NCBI GenBank assembly: GCA_030062745.1
Contig: CP099848.1
Location: forward strand, 711,501 to 775,500
Reading direction: 5' to 3'
Length of the DNA stretch: 64,000 nucleotides
From: Capitulum mitella
Taxonomy: Eukaryota > Arthropoda > Thecostraca > Pollicipedomorpha > Pollicipedidae
The notes under the pieces are model-generated. The model was not told where the DNA came from. It worked only from the letters and a program-made list of their open reading frames with translations, and did no database searches. Shown here piece after piece: positions 35,301 to 47,400 of this stretch. Position 1 is the stretch's first letter, and the number at the start of each line of letters is the position of its first letter. The position numbers and the translations under genes were made by a program.

Positions 35301-38300
35301 GACTTCTCCCGTCCCCACTGCAAGCTGAGCAAAACACCAAACACCGGATCAGTTCGGCTCGCCAGCCCAGTATATGGGACGGGAGAAAAATGCTCCGAAC
35401 TTTCCTAAGATATCTTTATGGCAAGACGTGCGATCGTGACTGCATTACAGTCATATAAAGACAACGACCCACGCAGTCCAGATATTTTCCCCTCAGCAGT
35501 CATTTGTCAGTGTAACACAAGTCAGTAGTCCTGACGACATTTACGAAAATGCGAACCCGCCTAGATTTTTTCGGTTAACTTTTCCATAACCACTAAAATA
35601 TCGCTGTTTCTCTAGGCGTCTATACGACGCTGCACGCTATCATCTCACAATGACAGTTCGCTCTCCGACTCTCAGCGGGGTGGGCTCACCTGTAGGAGAA
35701 CACCATGAAGGCAGAGGTGCCGGCGGCCGCCAGCACCAGCAGCCAGCCCACGTAGACGCACCAGTGCGGCAACGAGCGCTTCCGCTTCCCGGCCCGCGCC
35801 TGACCGAAGCTCTCGCGCACATGCTTCAGGTGCTCCTCGGCCTGGCGTTCAGCCGCGGTCCGCTTGGGCCGAGACATGCGGAAGATCTTGTCGATGATCA
35901 GCGACGGAGGCACCACGATCAACGAGCCCATCAGAGACACCTGGAGAAGTGGGCGGTGCTTGTCTCACTCCTTGACGAAGAGACAGACAGAATGTTCAAG
36001 GGTTTTCAGTTCACGCCAGGATGCGCTGAAGAGAGGCTTAACTGTTCACTGCGCATATATCTCTCGCGAAGAATCAAAGTTGCACTGCTCTTGATTTAAA
36101 GACCGATATAACACCTAAGAGCGGAGCATATTGACGGGACATTTTGTGACGTCTTTACTCATCATCAGTCTCGTTGCATCCAGAAGCCTGCGAATGAATA
36201 ATCTTACCCAGATCTGAAAAGTGGTGACTTTGAAGAACCCCAGGTCCAGGGTCTTGCTGGTGGCTGGCTCCGTCTTGTAGAACATGGCGTTGACGCACAT
36301 GGTGAGGAACAGGAGCGCCATCACCACGGAGAGACGCTGGACACGGGTGTAGTTGGATCTCTGGGGCCGCACGAAGATCGACACCCTGCGCAAGGCAGCT
36401 CAAGTCAGCTGCAGATCGTCGACGAAACACTGCTTCCGGACGAACCGTATTTGTAGCTGATCTGTTGTTTGATCACAAGTGTGTGTTTGGTAAGCAATGA
36501 AACGTAACTGTGGGACGAATTCATCTTGTATTACGAGGATTTTTTTCCATCATTCACAGTACAGATTCAATGTATCTCGAACGTATTTCCAGATTAAGGA
36601 ATGCAGCAGTTCTTTTACCGTGAGAATAGGCTTTATGTGCGTATTGAGAATAAAATCAATGTAACAAGGTTAGAAATATAATTGAAAGTGGCATACGTGT
36701 TGCTCTTAATGACTGTACCCCCGCCCAGACGTAATAGTACTAAAAAGAAAACATGTGACACTTCAACAATCAAACTCACCAAAGGTGACCATCGGTAAGG
36801 TTCTTTTTGGTAGTGCTGGAGAACAGCTGTGAGAAGGACGTTATTTCTTCATTCCCTGATCGTGGAATGATCCTTTCTATCATTCCGTCATCTTCATCTA
36901 CCGCCAGCCAACGCTCGCATACGAAGAACGATCTGAAAAGAGCATGTGTGTCCCTTTCAAGCAATGTTCCAGTTTCGGCAAACCCATTGGACACCATTAA
37001 CGGAAAACATTCTACACGCATGTGTTCATGTGTTTAGAGGCCTTTAAATTACTAGTTACATCCAGTGATGGTGGGATTGCCAAGTGCAAAATGTTGTATT
37101 TTGCCTGAAGCACGGGCTTCTCTTCACGGTAATTTAAGAACACGACAATGCATGCAGGCAATAAATCGAGCCGAACTCCGCCTTTCCTTGCCTTCCCGAC
37201 TGCCTAGGTGCACTGCCTTTACCACCATCGCAGAAATCTCCCAAATGAGTTGAAGATTTGAAATTTTGCATACCTCAGCGATGCTTTACAGGGCTTTCAC
37301 TCGTTTCGTAAAATTTGTCACAAAACTCGTCACAAACTACGCCAACAAGTCAAGCGAAACGAGCGTTCGGCGGCCTCATGCACCGCATCCGCTCCGCTTC
37401 GGAGGCCGGGCGCTGGCCACTCACACGACGTCGGTCTGCAGGTCCTTGACGACCACCTTGTCCAGGTACCAGCCGGCGTGTCGGCCGCCGCCCGAGTTGT
37501 CGTGCCAGATGCGCACGAAGTTCAGGTGGCCGAGCGGCCCCGGCGTCGTCATCAGGAAGTGGGCCACGGAGCCCCTGCTCAGCTCCTGCGGCACGTGGGG
37601 ACGGCGAGGTGAGCAGGGCTGGTCAAGCGACTGGCGAGAGGCGGGCTCGGCACCGCTGTCGCCCGCGCAAAACGAACTGGAGGAGAACGACGGAAATTGG
37701 ACCGCGGAGCACGCTTGTGTAGAGCGATAGAACCTCGCGGCAAGATCATAAATAGTAAAACAACTTTAAAACCGATATGCTCGAGGAGTCCACGATTTTT
37801 TCGACATATTTCGTCTTACATTTCTCGATATTTACGGATATTTCATCAGTCCGCGATTTTTTACACTGGCCATCCATCAGTCCAATAGTTTTACAGCATC
37901 GGAGCGTCAGCCATCAGCTCTGGTTAGCTTGCAAACCCATCACCAGGCGGGGCGCACCTTGGTCTTTCCATCGGTGAGGCGGCGCACCCCGGTGTCGTCG
38001 GCGTCCCCGCTGAGCACGAAGCTGACCCGTGACCTGGTGCCGGCCGAGCCGCGCATGCCCGTGAACACGGTCACCTGGTATAGGTAGCGCTCGTCGGCAG
38101 CGTTGTCGCTCAGTGGCCTGACGCCCCACTGGAGGCGGAAACTGTGGTTACCACCGGGAGGCAGGGAACACTGGCAACGGATCAGGATATGGCGCCGGCG
38201 ATGTCCAGGCAGTGCCGGTGGTGGTGGGTTCGCCAGAATGTCCCACAGTGGAAGCGTGTTTCCTCACTTTTTCTAACATTTACGTGATGAATCTTCATGC

Positions 38301-41300
38301 TTGGCCGCCTACGCACTATACACAAAGGTAGGAGGTAAACACCGAGTGGACCGAAATAAATCCGCAATGTCTCTGACAATGAAACAAATGTTTTGGATAC
38401 GCGGCAGAACTGTCCGTAATGGCGGTTTTTTTCCAGTAAGCGGTGGAAAGTTAATCATTTTATTTTTTAAGTCATCAAAAGATAAAGCTCATTACTCACG
38501 TATACTCCTAGAGCTTTATGAGCGTCAGAAAATATCCCACAAGCAAAACACTCATCCCTCTTTGTCCTGTTCTTCCGCAGAGCACATCCATATTTATTTA
38601 GGTTTAATTTGTTAGTTTCAGCAGCAGCATGGCATGCAGTTATCTTTTTTAACCTTTCCCATGCTAATCGCCATTAACATCTCCTCTAGTCGTCTGTGGA
38701 CCTAAGCGTCAGAGAGTAAGCTGAGCCGCCTAAAGACGCCCAAATTGATTAATAAACAACATGCTATGCAACAGGAAAAACATAAACAATGCTCATGCGT
38801 TCACCCTAAAATGAGGTATAAATATCAATGTTTGTTCCATAACGCAAACAATAAAAAAATCTTAAAAGGCGAATCAAGCGATTTTTCGCGCATTTCTTCT
38901 TCCAGCAGTCACCTTTTCCACATCCTGGCGATCTTTCCTGCGTGCCCACACGACGACCACCAGGTAGATGACGACGCAGCAGCAGATGAAGACGAGCACG
39001 GCGAAGTTGTCGCGCAGTTTGGCGTCCAGGTTGGAGTAGGCGGCGGCGAAGTCGATGGTGTTCGGAGGCACCACGAAGTCGCCGCCGAAAGACGTCAAGT
39101 GGTTGCACAAGCAGTGGACGAACTTGCTGTTGGAGAGTGGGCTGACCTGGTGGCAGATTGCAGACGTCAGCATAAAACGCATCACTGTTACTTCTCTGAA
39201 ATTTCTGACGAACGATGAAAGCTTGGCAAATGGTCCAATCAAAATGAACTGTTTTGCAACTGTCGCTATTATGAGGACAGGAATAGACAGGACAGCAGCG
39301 GAACAAGCTTTCTTGGCTTATGGCGCTGTACAGTAAAAGTTAATTAATTCAGTTTTTGTCCTCCTGTCCCTACACATTTTCGCTGTTTTGACGCATGCAG
39401 CTGCGGCCTGTTCCTGGGAACAAGTGCACACACCGTGTTGTGAAGCACCCGGACGATCCCATTTGTCCAGAGACCAGGAGTAGAAGTCTGTACCGACCTT
39501 GCAGCCGCGGGTCTCCCAGACCTCCAGCGTGTCGTTCCAGAAGTAGCACGCCGGCGTCACCATGGCCATCGAGTAGTTGCTGAGCTGGACGAACTCCCAG
39601 GGGCTGGGCGTGCTGCGCTTCTGGTAGTCGTACGGCCGGGTCGTCAGCTCCGGAACGTCGATCTCCGATTCGTTCACTAGGAGTCCAACAGCAGCGGTTA
39701 GGCGCAGACGGACGCGTCTTGACGTTCCGTTTTCTTGGGGGAACCGAGCGACACGACAGTGCACTAAACACGACGTAAATCGAATGAGTGGTCCAGGAAA
39801 TACAACTTCTCTGTCGTGGTTATCGACGCAAATAGCCATAAGTCTCTTCAATTTCCACTTCGTCTCTAGAATCACGAGTTCAGACTAACACTGCATCTCA
39901 TATGCTGACTGTGCAGTTAAAATATCACAGTCCTTAAATTCCAGGTCTACTTGAGCGAGTGTCACAGAAGATGGCGAGCAAAAACGAATATTCAGATACG
40001 CCGCCGCATCAGTTTCCACGTAGCCAGAAGACATCCGGCACCGACGTTACCTTGCTGTTTTACGACAAAACTCCATTGTCCAAGGCCCAACATCCGAATC
40101 GCCGCGTTACTGACGAGGATCGAGTGAGTCAGCTCATCGACCAGCTGTTCGTCCACCTTCGTCATCTCCTCAGATACTTTCTGGAAGTGAGTGGGTATAG
40201 GAGTTGAAAATTCAGTCGATGGTAATTCAAAGGCTTAACGCAATACCTAAATTTGGCGAATATTCGAATATGTACCTCATATTTCAGCAATGAAATATAA
40301 ATGTTTCATCCAAGTTGTTGCCCAGCATTGGAATGCTTCAGTTTTAAGGAATGAAAATTATGAAGCGTTAGAATGATCGTCATAATTATTGTGAAGATTA
40401 TGGTCCTTGTCAGGTGCTGTCACAGAGTAAATTTGAGGACGGCAATCACTGCTATCTAAACAGTTAACATTTAAATATCATCCATACGAAAGTCAGAGCA
40501 ATCAAAGAAAAAATCATTCGAATGTCAGCTGTACACGAAAATACTGAGCAGTGTTTATAGACCCATCCCCAAGCTCTGCGAGTTAATAGAGACAGAACGA
40601 CAACGAAAGCCGATATCAATAGTCAGGAAACAGCGTTCAACTTGTAGATGAAAAATATCTGTTGCCTGCTCTTTTCAGTCTCTTCTTGCTTAATGATACG
40701 GTTTTTATCACTTCATCTTTCTCATTCTGGTATGTTATTCGGAATAGATATGGTATGTTATGGTCTCAAGCGTAATGCAGTTACAATAATATGCAGAAAA
40801 TGGTACAAATAGTCAAAAATAATGCGAAAACGAAAACGACACTTCAGTACTGCAGGCATTAAGAAACATTCTGTTGCTATCATTTTATGCCCTGCGAAAA
40901 CGAACAGATACACGGTGTGAAGAGTAACCTGCACCTGCAACTTGAGCCGCTCAAATTTTTACCCTGAGCTCGAGTTTGCTGAGATACCACGTATCGTTCA
41001 GCGGTGGGTGGGGAATGTTGAACAGGAAGTCGTAGTCCGTGGGTGAGGCTTTTCTTCCCTTCGCCACCCAAATGTCGAATTTGGCGTCTTGGTCGGTGGC
41101 GCTGTCAGAAAGCATGTGTTAGATCCTTGAAAGCATTAAAACGGACCTAAGCTGACACTACAAGTCAGACATATACGCGTATGTGCATCGGGAAATTCAC
41201 GTGAATGCTAAAGCGTGGGGTGGTTAATTCTGGTCAAAATATCGGCACTGGATTTTATAAACAATTTTAGTAGTCCCTAACAAGGACTCTATCTTATCAG

Positions 41301-44300
41301 CCGCATTAATGTCATGAAGAGAAATGGATTCCGGCTTAGTGCAATATACACAATATAGGTACACAATGCGAGTATATACACGATATATATATATATAATA
41401 TATATACACAATATGCACATAATGTTCTGAAATGAAAATATTTCTTCCTCGGCGATTTAAATCATATGCATCTTGTGCGACGTCATACACAAGTGTTCAG
41501 TCATTCCAGTTAGGCAATCAAACACTCCCTGACGTGTATTTTTTCATGAATTTGAACTAAATAGGTTACTAGGGTGATGTTAAGGATCTGAGCCTGCGCT
41601 AATCAAAACATACTGCATAGACTCCGACCCTTAACCCCAATCGCGCAGTTGTAGGCAACGGTGAATTTGAGGCCAAAGTTTAAAGTGTCGTCGGGGGTAC
41701 AACACAACCGTGTGGTGGACAGACCTCCCACTGGCCAGTGCTGGCTGACCAGCGAGCCGAATATCGAGCGCCGGGGCGTCTGTCTCGCCAGGACGGGGAG
41801 ACTACCGTTCCGAGCTGCCGATCGCGATGCCAAATGGCTCACTTCAGCTGGAAGAGGATGCTGCTGTCGTTGCTGGTGACGTTGACGAAGTGGACCGTTT
41901 CGTAGCTGCTGTCGCCGTTGCTGTAGGGCTGAATGATGCGGCGACGTGGCCTGTTTCTCTCCGCCACATTCATTCGGACGCCGATTGGGTCCCTCAGGTC
42001 TTTGACCTGAGGTCAAAGGAGCTGGTCAGCTACTCAGCATGGCTCCGGACCACCGGAAAACAACTTCGATGAAAACTATCGACTATTTCGACAACTCAAA
42101 GGATCATGTAGTTACTGGGGCACTGGTATCACCGTGTCCGTAAAAACAGTAGAACTAAATGAAGACGATACGCTATCATCTTAGCTCGCAACTTACGCGT
42201 GGCCTCAATACTGAGGCGGCAGCAATAACGGTATTGACCCGGGTTACATTTATCCTGGCGCATTATGCTGACAGCTACGGTGCTCTATCAGGCCCAGTAT
42301 CAGTAGCCCATGCTTCGATTATTGGACGCCACAGCGCTGCACGGCCGGCTGAGAAGACCCCCTCGTGATTAAGGCGCTCTCGAAACGATTCGCTGCTTCC
42401 CCGAACCGCCAGCGCCGTCAGGGCTCCACGTTCCCTTACTGCGTGCAACCAAGAGTAGCTTAGGTATTCTGGTTGACTTTGATACCCATGTCCCCAGGTC
42501 GCTGACCTCTATCTCGTCGTTGTCGCCCTCGCTGAGCGTCAGGGACAGCACCGGGGTGGCGATGAACCTGGCAGAGTCGTCCCAGATGAACGGGTTGTCT
42601 TGTTGGGACATGGCCTGCCAAGAACGTTCACGGCGAGTCAACACGGTGTCGTTTGGGGGCAGAGTTGGCTCTCACAGCGGTACGCATTTGCGTCCACGAT
42701 ACTAATCAAACAGTCGCTCTGGTACTGTCTGTTGTTAATTCTGCTGTTGTTGATCAATAATGTTGTTGATTCAGCCATGAGCCATGATTTTACTCAAATA
42801 CTGAGACACATTTTGCTTTATATTCTTAGCACGAAATATTCACAGGTTTGTCCATTTTCTTAGATCTCATAAAATCTCCCATTAAGTGGCACTGATAACA
42901 ATCTAGGCCAAGTATAGCAGCGTAACCTGACGCAAAGAAGCCGTTGCCCAGGTCCTACACACACACCAGGAAATTTACCAAGTGCAGGAGGTATTAACCA
43001 GCGTGACATCCACTGACAAGCCAGAAATAGCGAAGGTGAATACTGAAGGTATGAATGAGGGAGCAGAATGTTGAATGAGCCACCATCGGCTTCATGTGTA
43101 GAAAATTGTTTTGAGACTTGGTGAGGCAAAGGTCGGCGCCGTCAGTCCCACTAACTCAGTTTCCGCCTCCCCCTCCCCCACCGTTACTTTGTGGCTGGAT
43201 TTCGACCACTTCATTTTCGGCTTTGATGAGAATGGCGTAAAAAAAACTTTTGTTCTTACACCAGTTACAGGTTTACACCATAGGACTTTGTAAAACAATC
43301 TTGAAGAGTGCAGCGAATAAACGGTACACACTGCACACCCTTCACGTTTTGCGCAGCGCAGAGGCGCAGGGACCGCTGGTCTTAATGCTGTTTTTTTTGA
43401 AAAAGCCCAAATTTTCGGCAACCTTCCCGCCGATGCAAGGAACGCACAGTGCGGCTGGCATACGTATGTTGTATCTTGTAGGCCAGCTCCTATGTTAAAA
43501 AAAAATTGTGGGAAACAACGATTTTATTTATTATCTACTGAGAGGTAACATGGCATGGTACTATTTAAATCGAAATTTGGTTGAGAGCTGACTGAGGCAG
43601 ATTCCTGTCGGCTGCATTGTACATTTGTACCATTGCTTTTGGCTAACAGGTGGTATGTGGGTATCCACCCCTAGTCAAAGTTAGCTCGAGAGGTGTATAG
43701 CTATTTCGGGGAATCGTTCAGCTTTTGGGACAAATACACACTGGAGGGCACTGGGCTGGAATGCTGTATGGTGACATTGTTCTATAATTTTTATATAATA
43801 AAATTATATAACATCTATAACTTGTATGCTTCTGCTGCTTACCTTGTTTTTAATTTCATACTTCATGATTTTGCGAGAAAATAAAATTTAGGGTGGGGAT
43901 GGTTTCATCCCACACCGCCATTATGGAAACACTCAATGTTAAAAGTTGGTGTGGTCTCCGCCATTTTGAAGTCGGCGCGGAGGAGACCCCACCCGCCCCA
44001 CCCGTGTTCGGCTACATTCCGGTACAACATGCAGCGATCCGGCTGCCTGCAGACCGGATCTGGCTGGTAAGCACCTTGATGTCGACGAATCCCGAGAAGG
44101 AAACGTTTCCGCCAAGCATTTCGCCGGCGCTGGACAGGCTGAAGGTGCCCATGTCCGACTCCACGGACTTGTTGTCCATGCTCTCGGGCAGACTGCGCTG
44201 GCAGACGAGGTTCATGCCCAGGGCGTGAACCGACACGGTCGGGGAACCCGGAGGCATCGACTTCAGTAAACTGCTCGCCAACACCTTGACGATGCTGACC

Positions 44301-44403
44301 ACCTGGCCATGAGATACGGAACATTCCGTCACTCTATGGTTGGCGTTAGTTATGCCGTAGTCAACCCGTGCTTTGAAAAATGTATATGTATACACACACA
44401 CAC

Positions 44404-44446
<43 letters not shown>

Positions 44447-47400
44447 TTCTATATATACATATAATGAATGGATTAAAATACCCCCGCATCTGGCACTGTA
44501 ATTACAATTTATCTAACAAGAACATCATTTTTTTTTTAGTGTCAGAAATTATGATAGATTCAATAATGGCATGAACGTTTTTCAGACGTTTGAAATCTCT
44601 AAAGCCGTATGCAGTAAAAAGATATGTGAAGAACCGATAAATTTGCATGGAACAAATCGGCAAGATAATGAGATAGCCTGTGTCTCACTTACCTGCCCAT
44701 AAATGCATGATTATTTGCCATAAGAAAAGAGCAGTAAACAACAATGGGTCCTCCAGCATGGCCACACTACACATTACCGTTTTCAGACCGACACTATGTT
44801 ACGCGATTCTCACGGTGCATTACAAGCTGAGTAAACAGCCCCAGACGCCGGGACCGACCTGGGTGGTGACCGCACGCCGCGCCTGCCGCTGCACGGGAGT
44901 CATCTGAGTCGCCAGCTCCGACTCGGTGGTGGTCGAGAGCGGCGACTCCGTGATGGACTCGGGCGTCTGGTGGAACGCCGCGAACGCCACGTTCCCGATG
45001 GCCGCAAGGATGCCTGCGGCGGCCACGGCACGGTCACACACCAAAGATCATCCGTCCAGTAGGTAATCCGACAACCAACGAAATCGTCATCAAACGTTAC
45101 CAGTTATCTGTTACGGGTAAACTGGTAGATAGGTACATCTGTAGATAGCAGCATGTAAACAAAAGTAGATATGGGAATTTGAGACAATGCAAAGAAAGAC
45201 AGGGGACGGAGATATTTCCAAAGCTGAGCTCATACATGAGCTGCTGTCGTCCCGAGAGACACATATCTTTTCACGGTTTCGACACCACTTTCACCGCACT
45301 TTTATGTCGGACGTCATCAGTAAGGTCCAGAGTCCTGTGGGTGGTCCGTACCGGTACAGGCGCTGATCACTTGGTCTCTGGAGGGCGTTTGACCAGATTC
45401 GCCCGCGGCAAAACTGTCCACCTTGCTGGCCATCTGGGTGGCGAACTGGAGCGTGCGATTCGTGGACTCTGCTGATACCTCGCTCGGCTCGGCCGTGGAC
45501 ACCTTTAGCGCCCTGCATAGACACAGGCCGTAAAGGTCAGAGAGCCCTGTATAGGCACAGCCCATGAAGACCAGAGAGCCCTGCACAAGCACAGGCCGCA
45601 ACAGCCAGCGGTCAGCTAGGTCTTTGGTCAGAGATCACAGTAATCTGCAGTTCACTGCCCTGACGTTCGTGGATCACATCCGGATATGACAAACGACTTA
45701 TTACGTGCGCTGGAATTTGATTTTGATTTTAATGAGAATTAAACTTACTTCAAATTTAAGATCGAAATGATCACGGACCAATTATTGGACACCATAGTTT
45801 TTTGGTCACAACCAAAAAAGTGAATAATAATAATATAAGGAAATCCCTTATATCCTTCAATTTGACTCCGATGTACCGAAGCTTTAAGAGGGATTAGACG
45901 GATAGGAATTGGAAAGACAGGAATAACTGAGTTCAGTTATTTCTGTCACTGCAGCTCGCTTGCCGTAAGCATCAATTTACCTACTACCAGACTGCAGACT
46001 GTTCCCAGTCATTTTCCCAAATAACTTTTCAACAAACTGGCCGACTGTTGCAAAATTTTACCAGTGTATGTTTAGAACCCTGACGTAACTGAAACCAGAA
46101 TCGGATTTTGAATGAATCCGAAATTCACTATTGATCTTACCATTAACTCCTTTAATTTCCCTCTCCCACTCCCATTTCTATTTCCAATGCCCTAGTTGAG
46201 ACGCTACTAACTTATCTTTAGCGGCCAGCGCTGCCAACCCAGCCGCTAGCATAGCTTCGGGAAAATAATTTATTGGAAAGTCACGCGGTTCTCTATGTTT
46301 ACCCCTTTCCTCGACACTTCATTAAGAAAACCTCTACGCAGGAAACCCCTTGTTACTAAGAAAAGCTACATTACCGTTCAATGATAAACATACTCAGTTG
46401 TGGCTCATTTTGTGTTTAAATGCAGCAGGAAATCATGTTTGGATTTCAGTTGTGGAGGTACGGTTCGGTAGTAGAAGTTGGAACATGAGTGACGTCAGTT
46501 CCGTGCGCGGTTAAGCATTTTGGTGCACATAAAAGTGGCTCAATTTGAAAACATGGCTGGCGTAATTGACGTGGAGTTTCGTTGAGCCATAAACAGGACT
46601 CCAGTCATCAAACCGCCGACGTATGCCCGTAAAACTTGTCAACGCATGCCCGATAAGCCGACGACAAATGGCTGGGTATTTTGCGTTTCGACGGGCCGGG
46701 TATTTTGCGTTTTGACGGAGGAAGAGGCCGCCGCCGTGGTGGTCGGCCGTCTCGGGTGGCGAGAACCACAGGGTGACCCACGCGGAGGCCGACTCGATCT
46801 GCTCCACGTTGTTGATGGGCGCCTTGACGATGGCGTTGATGAATTTGTCTCGGAGCTCAGTCCGGTGCTGGCGCTGGCTCTCTGTCGTTCCTTCGGGCGT
46901 TGAGCTGGACGTCGTGTTGGATGGCTCCTGCACAGGGGGACCAGACAGACCGTGATGGCAAAGTGCCAGTTTGTTTGTGAGCGTAGGGCGAATTTGCAAC
47001 ATTATTGTCGAGAACAAACCAAACAACGTATCGTTTTCCATTGTTCTGGTCCCGTGTTATTCTGATAGCTGTGTCGTGCGTTGACGCAAGGATTGCAGAC
47101 ATGGGGGACCAAGGTCACCTCGGGCGATGACCCAAACCAAGGGCACCTGGGGGGGAGGGGGGAGGGAGGACCTGGCATTTTGACAGAGGTCAGGATCGAG
47201 AGTGTTCGTGGGTTTTGTATTTGTGTTGCATGAAAATGTCAAGCCGCACTATGAGCATATGTTGCTGAGGGCGAAGAAAGCAGACAGAGCACCTCAGATT
47301 GAGAATGAACGGACAAAAATACAAATAAGAAGTCTTTGTTTAGTACACAATGCTCCAACACCATTCGGTAAGATGTTACCGCGCCGGAAAAACACTATTT

